Source: Myxococcus xanthus
GTDB lineage: Bacteria > Myxococcota > Myxococcia > Myxococcales > Myxococcaceae
Direction of reading: 5' to 3'
Length of the DNA stretch: 64,000 nucleotides
Assembly (NCBI RefSeq): GCF_900106535.1
Contig: NZ_FNOH01000003.1
Location: 806,001 to 870,000, forward strand
Shown here piece by piece: positions 22,890 through 30,473 of the stretch. Positions within the stretch are counted from its first letter, which is position 1, and the number at the start of each line of letters is the position of its first letter. The notes under the pieces are model-generated. The model had not been told where the DNA came from. It saw only the letters and a list, made by a program, of their open reading frames with translations, and searched no databases. A program made the position numbers and the translations under genes.

Positions 22890-25859
22890 TCAGTGGGCCA
22901 TCATCACGACGTCACTGCTCGAAGGCACATCCACGACGCGGACCTCCGGTCCGCCTGGGGTCTCCACGTGGAAGTTGCCCCACACCAGCGTGTACCGCCC
23001 GGGCCGCAGGCCGCTCAAGCGGACCTGCTCCGACCGGGGCTGGTACACGAGCTGCGCCCAGCGCGAGCGCATCAACGCCACCGCCGGAGGATTGCCCACC
23101 GCCCCCAGCTCTCCCGCGACGACCCACAGCGCCCGGCCCCGCTCCGGCTTCACCTGGACGGCCAGCGACGCGGTGCCCGGCGCCGGGCCCAGGTCCAGCG
23201 ACATCTCCGAGCCGCCAACCTGCACCACCAGCGCCGGCTCGCCAGAGAACTCCCGGTTCGCGCCCAGCGCGAAGCGGTAGTTGCCCGGGGAGATCTCCAC
23301 GCTGTAGCCGCCATCCGGCCCGGTGACGATGGTGAGCGGTTCGCTGCGGTCCGCGTTGACGGCCTCGACCTCGAAGCCCGCCGCGGGGCTCCCGTCCGGG
23401 CGATATACCCGGCCACTCAGGCGCGTGGCCTGCCGCAGCTTGAGCTCCACCGGCCCCCGCGCGCCCCGCTCCAACGACTGGGTAGCGCTCAGCCGCCCCT
23501 TGCGCGCCGTGAGCGAGTAACGCGTCACATAGGGCGGGCTGGCCACCGTGAAGGTGCCGTCCTGCCCGGAGAGCACGGAGTCGTCACAGACGTCGCACGA
23601 CACCACGGCATCTGGCACCGGCCCGCCGCCCTCGTCGACGACGCGGCCCGACACACCCGGCAGCTTCTCCAGCACCAGGTCTCCCAGGTCGGACGACGCC
23701 GGGCGATCCACCATCAGCGGCTCGTAGCCCGACGCGTCCACCGACGCGATGACGCGGTCGCCCGCTGTGGGCAACGGCAGCTCGAAGCGGCCATCCGGTG
23801 CATTCACATCGTGCTCGTCCACGCGAAAGCGGCGCACCGGCGCACCGTCATCGCCCATGACGCGCCCGCGATAGACGTCGCGCTTCTTGAGCACCACTCG
23901 CACCGGTGGGCCACCCGCCTTGCCCTCGGCGCGCTCGACCTGGTCATAGCCCGGGTGCCTCACCTCCAAGCGGTAGCCCCGGTCCGGCCGCAGCGCGCGG
24001 AACTCGAAACGGCCGCTCGCGTCGGACTGCACGGGCTCCGCGCCACGGGGCACCACCACCAACATGGCGCCCGCTACCGGCGCGTTCTGCCCGTCCACCA
24101 CCTCGCCACTGAGCGGCGCTCCGGGCTTCAGCTCCGCCTCCAGCTTCAGCGTCTGCCCATCCGTCAGCGTCACCTCCCGGCGCTCCGACGGCTGATAGTC
24201 GGGATGGGACGCCATCATCGAATACGTGCCCGCGGGCATCCCGCGCATCGGGACCATCCCATCCGAGCCGGACGGCCGGTCACTCCGGAAGATGCCTTGC
24301 TGCTCAACCCACAGCACCACGTCCGCGCCTTCCACGCGGCGACCCTCGGCGGAGACTGTCACTTCCAACGACGCGCGAGGCTCCAGCGCCAGTTGCACGT
24401 CGGTGGCCGGCGCAGTCACCTTCAGCTGGCCACCACCCCACTCCGAGTGGTGCGCATGGAGCTCGTAGAGCCCCGGCGTGGGCACCTGCGCGATGAAGCG
24501 CCCTTCCGCGTCCGCCAGCGTCGACGCGCCCGTGGGCTGCACCAACACGGACACGCCCGGCGCGGGCCGGCCATAGACATCCAGCACCTGCCCGCTGATG
24601 ACGGTGGCGCGCTCCATCTCCAGTTCGAGCGCCGTCTCCCCTGGCGTCACCTTCGCGGGCAGCTGCGCATCACGGAAGCCCTCGGCCTGCCCGGTCAGCA
24701 CGTAGTTGCCCACGGCCAGGGGGCCCAGCGTCACCAACGCGCCGGTGCCCCCGCGCTCCTGCCGGACAACCTCCCCCGTCGGCATGCGCAACAGTAGCTC
24801 CGGTTGCGGCACGGGCTGTCCATCTTCATCCACCACCGTGACGAGCAGGCTCCCCGCCTCCTCCAGCGCCAGCGTCACCTGGGTGACGCGCTCGTCCAGC
24901 GTCAAGACGCGGGGCACGGACGCCAGGCCCTTGGCCTCCGCGGTCACCACCAATTGGTCCGGATACAAGCCGGTGAAGCGCACCGGAGTGCCGTCCGTGC
25001 GCAGCTCCCGCGACAGGTGGTCCGCGCGCAGCCGCACCAGCGCGGCCGCGGGGGAACCGTTTCGGGTGACGCGGACCTCCAGGGTGCGCGCGGGCGTCAG
25101 CTTCAGGCGCACGGGCTGTGGTCCCGCCTCCACCTGGGCCCCCACCGCGGGCAGGTACCCCTCCGCCGTGGCCAGCACATAGAAAGGCCCTTCGCCCAGG
25201 CCCGTCAGGGTGAAGCGGCCATCCGCTCCGCTCGTGGACTCGAAGGCCAGCGGCGCCCGCCGCGACACTCCGTGCACGTGAGCCCCGGCCAAGGGCCGGC
25301 CGGCATCGTCCACCACCTGCCCCACCAGGGTGCGCAGCGGCGGCAGGTACAGCTCCACCGGGTCTCCAGGCGCGGCCCGTTCGCGGAGCGCGACGCCCAG
25401 CCCTGGCGCGCGGGCCCACACGGAGAAGGACACGCCAGCCAGTTGCTCGAAGCGGAAGCGCCCTTCCGCGTCCGTGCTGACCGTGGCCCGCGGCGTCAGG
25501 AAGCCCTGCTGTTGCTCGAAAAACGCCAGCGTGTGCAGCGCCGTCTCACGCGCCGAGCAGGACAGGAGCGCCTGGCCACACACATCACAATGAACGCCCA
25601 GGAGCGTCCGCTCCGCGCTGGCGGCCAGGAACACCTCCGCGCCCGCGACGGGGCGACCCGAGGCGTCCAGCACACGTCCCGTGAGCGCCAGCCCCTCGCC
25701 CGCGGAGGCCACGTCCACGGCGGCGAACTCCGGCAGGGCCTTGCCAGTGGAGGCGTGCGTGTCGCGAGCGGCGGGCCCCGTCTCCGTGCCGGGCCACAGC
25801 CACACCACCCCTGCCGTGAGCAGGGTCGCCATCACGCCTATGACAATCCAGTTGCGCAT
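22890..25859 (-). CDS. Large exported protein with tandem carboxypeptidase-regulatory-like domains
   Basis: 989-aa protein with one N-terminal membrane anchor or signal ([19 protein letters not shown], residues 4-22). The outside is built almost wholly of beta-sandwich repeats of the carboxypeptidase regulatory-like type. About nine or ten units are recognisable by a recurring pattern such as [54 protein letters not shown] and [18 protein letters not shown], each with a G-x-F/Y turn ([16 protein letters not shown]). No peptidase zinc motif is present, so these are binding or structural modules. Two CxxC-like pairs occur ([19 protein letters not shown]). Likely a surface or periplasmic binding/adhesion protein; such proteins are frequent in myxobacteria. 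It stands alone, 51 bp before coaBC on the same strand. Confidence 0.85.
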   Translation of the reverse strand: MRNWIVIGVMATLLTAGVVWLWPGTETGPAARDTHASTGKALPEFAAVDVASAGEGLALTGRVLDASGRPVAGAEVFLAASAERTLLGVHCDVCGQALLSCSARETALHTLAFFEQQQGFLTPRATVSTDAEGRFRFEQLAGVSFSVWARAPGLGVALRERAAPGDPVELYLPPLRTLVGQVVDDAGRPLAGAHVHGVSRRAPLAFESTSGADGRFTLTGLGEGPFYVLATAEGYLPAVGAQVEAGPQPVRLKLTPARTLEVRVTRNGSPAAALVRLRADHLSRELRTDGTPVRFTGLYPDQLVVTAEAKGLASVPRVLTLDERVTQVTLALEEAGSLLVTVVDEDGQPVPQPELLLRMPTGEVVRQERGGTGALVTLGPLAVGNYVLTGQAEGFRDAQLPAKVTPGETALELEMERATVISGQVLDVYGRPAPGVSVLVQPTGASTLADAEGRFIAQVPTPGLYELHAHHSEWGGGQLKVTAPATDVQLALEPRASLEVTVSAEGRRVEGADVVLWVEQQGIFRSDRPSGSDGMVPMRGMPAGTYSMMASHPDYQPSERREVTLTDGQTLKLEAELKPGAPLSGEVVDGQNAPVAGAMLVVVPRGAEPVQSDASGRFEFRALRPDRGYRLEVRHPGYDQVERAEGKAGGPPVRVVLKKRDVYRGRVMGDDGAPVRRFRVDEHDVNAPDGRFELPLPTAGDRVIASVDASGYEPLMVDRPASSDLGDLVLEKLPGVSGRVVDEGGGPVPDAVVSCDVCDDSVLSGQDGTFTVASPPYVTRYSLTARKGRLSATQSLERGARGPVELKLRQATRLSGRVYRPDGSPAAGFEVEAVNADRSEPLTIVTGPDGGYSVEISPGNYRFALGANREFSGEPALVVQVGGSEMSLDLGPAPGTASLAVQVKPERGRALWVVAGELGAVGNPPAVALMRSRWAQLVYQPRSEQVRLSGLRPGRYTLVWGNFHVETPGGPEVRVVDVPSSSDVVMMAH

Positions 25860-25961
25860 GCGCAGACGGCGCGGACGTTAGCCCGGAGCCGGGCGCGGAA
25901 CGGCCGATTCCCCCTGAAAATTCCGGACGCGTCCTTTCCCGAACGCATGGGCGAGCCTCGC

Positions 25962-26438
25962 CTACAGCTTGTCTTCGAGGTCATCCAGGCGCTTCTCGAC
26001 CCGCTCGAAACGCTCCTGGGTCGAATCCGCCATGGAAGTCAGCAGCCGGGCCATGCGGCCCGCATGGGCCTCCATCCGGCTCATGCGTCCCGACACGGAA
26101 CGCAGCCCGACGATCATGGACTCCACGGTCGACATCATCGTCTCCATGTTGCCCATCATGGAGTCCATGTTCGACTGCATGGCCGCCATGTTCGACCGCA
26201 TGGTCGCCATGCCGGCTCGCATGGACTCCATGCCCATCGCCATGCCTTCGATGTCCCCCTGCGTCGCCCTCAGCTCATGGCGCAGCTCAACCACCTCGCC
26301 CAGGAACTTCACCACCACGTCGCCGCCCACCGCCCTCGCCATGCGTCGCCCTCCGACAACGGAACGGCGCGAACGTACCTGGGACGTCTGACGTGCTTGG
26401 GATTCCGGACGAAGCTGCTTCGGTCGACGAGGGGCCAT
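25962..26438 (-). CDS. Met-rich helical (coiled-coil) protein after the PP2C gene
   Basis: 158-aa protein, basic and disordered at the N-terminus (MAPRRPKQLRPESQ) and then almost entirely helical. The central 60 residues repeat methionine every three to four positions (MGMESMRAGMATMRSNMAAM, then QSNMDSMMGNMETMMSTVE). The end is the heptad-like ERFERVEKRLDDLEDKL. This pattern suggests a coiled-coil oligomer. ATG 26438 has an excellent aggagg site seven bases upstream and follows the PP2C gene stop by 11 bp, so they are co-transcribed. A shorter start at 26342 (MARAVGG) was judged weaker. Function unknown; the context suggests a structural partner or substrate of the Ser/Thr phosphosignalling group. 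Confidence 0.78.
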   Translation of the reverse strand: MAPRRPKQLRPESQARQTSQVRSRRSVVGGRRMARAVGGDVVVKFLGEVVELRHELRATQGDIEGMAMGMESMRAGMATMRSNMAAMQSNMDSMMGNMETMMSTVESMIVGLRSVSGRMSRMEAHAGRMARLLTSMADSTQERFERVEKRLDDLEDKL

Positions 26439-26449
26439 GACGCGTCCTC

Positions 26450-27724
26450 CTACTCCTCGGCGAACGGAGCAATCGCCTGGGCCACGGCCAGTTCCTGCCG
26501 TGCCTCGCTGAGCTCCGAGTTGGTGGCGCGAAGCCGGTCGCTGAGCACCTGGACGAAGCTCCAGAGCATCTTCACCGCGAGGATGGACTCGCGCTTCATC
26601 AGGCCCATCAGGTCCGGCCGCGAGATGACCATGGTGCGCGTGGGCTCCGTCGCTCGCACCGTCGCTGAACGCGGCGCGTTGTCGATGAGCCCCATCTCTC
26701 CGAAGTGGCCACCCGCGCGCAGCTCGGCGATCTCCACGCCGTTCTTCTCGATGGCCACCCGGCCCCGGATGACGACGAAGAGCTCCTCGCCCGGCTGCCC
26801 CTCCACCACGATTTCGCGCCCCGCGGGATACGTGCGCGTGGTCGCGATGGACAGCACCGCCGTCTGTTCCTTGTAGGTGAGGTGACGGAAGAGCGGAATC
26901 TTGCGCAGCGCCTCCATGCGCGACTGCGCTTCGCTCGACTCCTCGCTGACGCTGGAGCCTTCGCCCGCGACCTTCACCACCACCGCGGTGATGTTGTCCT
27001 TGCCACCGCGCTCGTTGGCGACGTCGATGAAGCGCTTGGGCAGGTCCGCGGGCGCGATGCCGGCGATGAGCGGAAGGACCTCCTCGTCCTCGACATAGCC
27101 GTGCAGGCCGTCCGAGCAGAGGATGAACATGTCCCCGGGCACCAGGTCCACGATGAGCGTGTCGACCTGGACGGACTCCTGGATGCCCACCGCGCGGGTA
27201 ATCACGTTGCGGTACTGCGAGTTGGCGGCCTGGTCCTTGGTAATCGTGCCGGCCTTGAGCTGCGCGGCGACCAGCGTGTGGTCCTCCGTCAGCCGGTGAC
27301 ACTGGCCATGCCGCACCAGGTAGACACGGCTGTCACCCACATGGCCGATGACGCCTTTGTTGCCGCCTACCGCGAGGCACACGAACGTCGTGCCCATGCC
27401 GCGCTTGGTCGCGTCCGACATCGCCGTCCGGTAGATGTCCGCGCACGCGCGCTGGACGGCCACCTCGACGAGCGCCGCCGCCGCGGAGCGGCTGTCCGGC
27501 GTCGGGTTGATGCCCAGGTCCTTCAACAGATGGCGGTTGGCGGAGATGTGCTGCTTGACGACCTCCGTGGCCCGGTTGCTCGCGACCTCGCCGGCCGCGT
27601 GACCGCCCATGCCGTCAGCCACCACGTAGAGACCGAGTGCCGCATCCACCAGCATCGCGTCTTCGTTGTGCTGCCGCCTGCGGCCGACGTCGGTCAGTCC
27701 AAAAGCTTCTGTGGTCAAGGCCAC
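26450..27724 (-). CDS. PP2C-type Ser/Thr phosphatase fused to a cyclic-nucleotide-binding domain
   Basis: About 424-aa cytosolic protein. The N-terminal Stp1-like PP2C domain (about 5-245) has the metal-binding motifs RQHNED, VVADGMGGHAAG, GHVGDSRVYLV, ILCSDGLHGYV and GGKDNITAVV, so it should be an active Mn/Mg phosphatase reversing Hanks-type kinases. The C-terminal part (about 265-385) is a CAP_ED/cNMP-binding barrel: FRHLTYKEQTAVLSI, ELFVVIRGRVAI, and GGHFGEMGLIDNAPRSATVRA for the phosphate-binding cassette. A short helical tail follows. The arrangement predicts phosphatase activity controlled by cAMP or cGMP or by docking. GTG 27724 is preferred because of the ggag eight bases upstream; the frame is open to 27778. 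The FHA gene lies just upstream. Confidence 0.9.
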   Translation of the reverse strand: MALTTEAFGLTDVGRRRQHNEDAMLVDAALGLYVVADGMGGHAAGEVASNRATEVVKQHISANRHLLKDLGINPTPDSRSAAAALVEVAVQRACADIYRTAMSDATKRGMGTTFVCLAVGGNKGVIGHVGDSRVYLVRHGQCHRLTEDHTLVAAQLKAGTITKDQAANSQYRNVITRAVGIQESVQVDTLIVDLVPGDMFILCSDGLHGYVEDEEVLPLIAGIAPADLPKRFIDVANERGGKDNITAVVVKVAGEGSSVSEESSEAQSRMEALRKIPLFRHLTYKEQTAVLSIATTRTYPAGREIVVEGQPGEELFVVIRGRVAIEKNGVEIAELRAGGHFGEMGLIDNAPRSATVRATEPTRTMVISRPDLMGLMKRESILAVKMLWSFVQVLSDRLRATNSELSEARQELAVAQAIAPFAEE

Positions 27725-27794
27725 CGCGAACACTCCCGTGTGTGACAGAGGGCGACTCCGCACGTTACGCAGGCCCACGAAGACGTGGCAAGGC

Positions 27795-28307
27795 TCAGGG
27801 AGCCATCCTCACGGCAAGCATCCGCATAAAACCGCTGGTCGTGTAGAAGCCGACCTCCACCTGGCCGAAGCGCAACCGCGCTCCATCCGCCACCGGAACG
27901 GCCTTCCGGGGCACGAGGCGGACGCCCCCCGCCCAGGAGCCATTCTTGGACCCGGCATCCGTCAGCAGGAAGCCCGCATGGCCTTCCTCCTGGCTGAACC
28001 AGGCGTGGAACCGGGACACGCTCCCGTCGTCCAGGACCACGTCGTTATTGCCCGTCCGCCCCACGGTGATGCCCCGCCCGAAGGCGTTCGTCCGCGATTT
28101 CACGACGGGAAACACCAAGGGCCCGCTGGCCCCCAGCGTGGGGTTCCCCGCGTTCGTCACCGTCTTCAGACGGTACTCCTCCCCGTCCCCGCCGCTGTCT
28201 TCCTCCGTCGCTGGAGTGAAGACGAGCAGCGCGGCTGGCAGGTTCCGCTCGAAGACTTCTCGGTTGCGGAGGTATCGCGACACATGGGCGCTGAGCGGCT
28301 CGGGCAT
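27795..28307 (-). CDS. FHA-domain protein
   Basis: 170-aa cytosolic protein with a forkhead-associated domain that binds phosphothreonine peptides. The core signature is complete: TVGRTGNNDVVLDDGSVSRF (binding Arg and Ser), HAWF, and DAGSKNGSWAGG (the Asn-Gly motif), ending in RLRFGQVEVGFY. The N-terminal 60 residues (SRYLRNREVFERNLPAALLV) are unassigned. The start is uncertain: ATG 28307 is used; GTG 28340 would add eleven residues. It is upstream of the PP2C-cNMP gene by about 70 bp on the same strand. Writer-less but otherwise complete, the set (FHA reader, PP2C eraser, helical protein) suggests a small phosphosignalling operon working with kinases elsewhere. Confidence 0.88.
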   Translation of the reverse strand: MPEPLSAHVSRYLRNREVFERNLPAALLVFTPATEEDSGGDGEEYRLKTVTNAGNPTLGASGPLVFPVVKSRTNAFGRGITVGRTGNNDVVLDDGSVSRFHAWFSQEEGHAGFLLTDAGSKNGSWAGGVRLVPRKAVPVADGARLRFGQVEVGFYTTSGFMRMLAVRMAP

Positions 28308-28354
28308 ACGCGGCGTGCGAACAGGGTGCTCGCAAGCCACACTCTACGCAAAGC

Positions 28355-28960
28355 CTAGCGCCAATCCACGAACAACCCGACCATCGGGCCACCTACGAAG
28401 AAGCGGCCAAGGCTGCGGCGCTTGTAGCCAAATGCCTCGGCATACCCCACAGCGAGCCCACCGGCGATGTCCCCGAACTGATAGCCCAGGTGGACGCGGC
28501 CCTCGATGAGGCCCGCCACGCGCCGGTCCTTCTCCAGCCCACCGTCGAAGTCCGCGCCGTAGAAGACGGGACCGCCGGTGACCTGGAAGCCCCAGTGCAC
28601 CTGGCCGGGCAGGTGGTTCCGGTAACCCACACCCACCTGCGGGCTGTGCTGGTAGAATGAGCGCACCGCGTTCTGCGGCTTGCCCTCCTCGGCATCGGGG
28701 AACGCGAGCCCCCACGAGAGACTGCCCTCCAGTAGCAAGGCGAAGGCGTCCTTGCGGTCCTGGTAGAAGGTGAACTGCCACTGCACCTTCGTCTGGGAGG
28801 CCACCAGCCCATCCTGGGCGCTGACACCCAGGAGCACGCCGCGAGGCGCCCAGGCGGGCGTCGGAGAGCGGTGCTCCGGAGGCCGCCGCGCCTCCTGCGC
28901 GCCCGCGGAAGAGGCCAGACCAAGAACACCAACCAGCAGAACGGGGAGCTTGCGGAGCAT
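28355..28960 (-). CDS. Secreted beta-barrel-like outer membrane protein
   Basis: 201-aa protein with a clear signal peptide (LPVLLVGVLGLASSAGAQ, cleaved after AGA). The rest shows alternating-residue beta strands rich in Gly and aromatics (VQWQFTFYQDRKDAFALLLE, GSLSWGLAFP, WGFQVTGGPVFYGADF, GRVHLGYQFGDIAGGLAVGY) and ends in VGLFVDWR, close to the usual aromatic C-terminus of outer-membrane barrels. Length suits an eight-strand barrel. No known family recognised. It is upstream of the FHA gene on the same strand (47 bp) and could share its transcript; no evident functional tie. Confidence 0.78.
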   Translation of the reverse strand: MLRKLPVLLVGVLGLASSAGAQEARRPPEHRSPTPAWAPRGVLLGVSAQDGLVASQTKVQWQFTFYQDRKDAFALLLEGSLSWGLAFPDAEEGKPQNAVRSFYQHSPQVGVGYRNHLPGQVHWGFQVTGGPVFYGADFDGGLEKDRRVAGLIEGRVHLGYQFGDIAGGLAVGYAEAFGYKRRSLGRFFVGGPMVGLFVDWR

Positions 28961-29106
28961 GGGAGCCTCTTCCCGCCATGGCGCGGCCCGCTTGTCAACG
29001 GACTGTTCGTTTGGTTATGACACGCCTTTGTTACCTTCGGATGGGCCCAGGCCGGGGATGTCCTCCCGGAACCGCTCGCCGCGGGGCACAAGGAGCTGAA
29101 CCCCGC

Positions 29107-29310
29107 ATGCCAGTCGTGACAGTCCGGGCCGGAAACAAACAGCGCCCGGGAAGGTTCGACGTACTCGTCCGCAAGACCACGGAGAAGGTCTCCGACCTGC
29201 TGGAGGAGAGTGACCGGGTGCTCGTGGTCTACGAGCAGGGCTGCGCGAGCCTCTACTACGAGCGCGAAGGCGACGTGCCCCACCCGCCCGCGGTGAACCG
29301 CCCTTCCTGA
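29107..29310 (+). CDS. Small conserved-looking protein of 67 aa
   Basis: A very short gene, MPVVTVRAGNKQRPGRFDVL and then RKTTEKVSDLLEESDRVLVV and YEQGCASLYYERE, without signal peptide or membrane helix. It is supported by an aaggag site 11 bases before the ATG and an isolated position between two minus-strand genes. The sequence looks like a compact beta-alpha-beta fold and is free of the Arg/Ser/Pro bias of antisense frames. Longer forms starting at 28978 extend into noncoding sequence and were not used. Function not recognised. Confidence 0.6.
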   Translation: MPVVTVRAGNKQRPGRFDVLVRKTTEKVSDLLEESDRVLVVYEQGCASLYYEREGDVPHPPAVNRPS

Positions 29311-29334
29311 GCGGGGTTCGCTGGCGGTCCTTCG

Positions 29335-30279
29335 CTACACCGCGCGCCGCCGCAGGGGCATCGTAAGGCACCGAACGCTGCCGTTGCCCCGCTCCAGCGC
29401 CTCGATGTCGACGCTCGCCACCTCGATGCCGGCCTCCTTCGCCAGAGGACGAAGGCCCACCGAGGCGCTCTCCGAGGCGAGAATCAGGTTGGGCCCCACG
29501 TAGATGAAGTTCGACATGAAGCCGCTCTCCCCTTTCGGCTCGAAGGGGATGACGCGGCAGCCCCGCTGGGCGAAGTAGCCGTCAAAGGGCTCCCAGTGCG
29601 GCGCCACGCCCTGTGCGAACACCTGGATGGGCGTGTGGCGAAGAAAGGCCCGCGCCACCACGGCCCGCGGCCCAAGCACGTTGAAGGCCAGATCCAGGTG
29701 GATGATGCCCAGGCTCTCCGGGATGCGGACGACGGCGGCCTCGCGGAAGCCCGAACGCCACGCCAGCTCCAGGAAGGGTTGAAGCGCCCGCGCGTCGCTG
29801 CGCAGCCCCACGTTGACCAGCAACCGCTCCGCGTCGAGCACGAAGACGTCCCCGAACTCGATGCGCGCGGACGTCGGGACTTCGTCGCTCGACAGCTCCG
29901 GCTGGAGCTGCGACAGCGCGCGGTGCGCCACGTCGAACTCCGCCAGCCGCACGGGGAAGGCCGCCGTGCCCGTCACGAGCTGACGCCCGAGCACCGCCGC
30001 GGTGTCGCGGACAAACACCCGGTTCACCGTGGTGTCGCTCACCGCGCGCTCGCGCTCCGGTAGCAACTCCCACAGGTCAATCGTCTGGCAACCGAGGCGC
30101 GTCAGCGTGTCCCGCAGCCGGCCAAAGGCGTCCTCCGCCTCACTGCGAGTGACAGGCCGCATGAAGCCAACCGCCGCCGCCTCCTCCGCACTGGTGACGT
30201 CCAGCGCCGCGGGCCGGAACACCGCCACGCACTCCAACTGGCCTGATTCGGACCAGCACTCGAACTCGCTGAACGCCAT
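29335..30279 (-). CDS. Arginine deiminase/DDAH-like amidinotransferase-family enzyme
   Basis: 314-aa cytosolic enzyme of the guanidino-group-modifying (ADI/DDAH/amidinotransferase) fold. Family marks in order are VNRVFVRDTAAVLG, ARIEFGDVFVL (acidic pair), the catalytic-region His in GIIHLDLAFNVLG, VIPFEPKGESGFMSNFIYVG, and a C-terminal nucleophile Cys in ERGNGSVRCLTMPLRR. Probable reaction: hydrolysis of arginine or a methylated arginine to citrulline and ammonia or amine. The start is ATG 30279, chosen because the frame above it is short and contains unlikely residues; the ribosome site is weak. It is divergent from the lipopeptide megasynthase with 194 bp between. It could be an unrelated arginine catabolic gene, or could supply or modify a guanidino/ornithine precursor for the lipopeptide; the latter is speculation. 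Confidence 0.8.
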   Translation of the reverse strand: MAFSEFECWSESGQLECVAVFRPAALDVTSAEEAAAVGFMRPVTRSEAEDAFGRLRDTLTRLGCQTIDLWELLPERERAVSDTTVNRVFVRDTAAVLGRQLVTGTAAFPVRLAEFDVAHRALSQLQPELSSDEVPTSARIEFGDVFVLDAERLLVNVGLRSDARALQPFLELAWRSGFREAAVVRIPESLGIIHLDLAFNVLGPRAVVARAFLRHTPIQVFAQGVAPHWEPFDGYFAQRGCRVIPFEPKGESGFMSNFIYVGPNLILASESASVGLRPLAKEAGIEVASVDIEALERGNGSVRCLTMPLRRRAV

Positions 30280-30473
30280 CTGCAAGCACCTGTCGTCACA
30301 GCAGTGAGTCAGCCCGGACTCCTGGCGCCGAGACCCCACCTGGAAAGCGCCAACCCCTGCCGGAGCGCTGGCACCAGAAATTTACCTCAGAACCCCGTCA
30401 AGACTAGTCGGATTCAAAACGATTTCATAATAATCCAGATCTGCAGGATTACACTTTAGGTCCGTGATTTTCC
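30280..30473. promoter_or_regulatory. Divergent A/T-rich promoter region of the lipopeptide cluster
   Basis: The 194 bp between the deiminase-like gene and the first megasynthase are unusually A/T rich for this genome from about 30378 to 30470 (aaatttacct, gatttcataataatcc), as expected for a strong regulated promoter. No SD of normal quality precedes the ATG at 30474; only a weak tagg about 15 bases upstream. No exact sigma-70 or sigma-54 box could be assigned. Confidence 0.5.

Noticed and set aside
23000-25800. Carboxypeptidase activity for the 989-aa protein
   Set aside because: Only regulatory-like sandwich repeats are present; no zinc-binding peptidase motif was found.
30369-30385. Sigma-54-like box (tggcac) upstream of the megasynthase
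   Set aside because: The -24 half fits, but the bases at the -12 position read att rather than the needed gc, and the distance to the start is untested.
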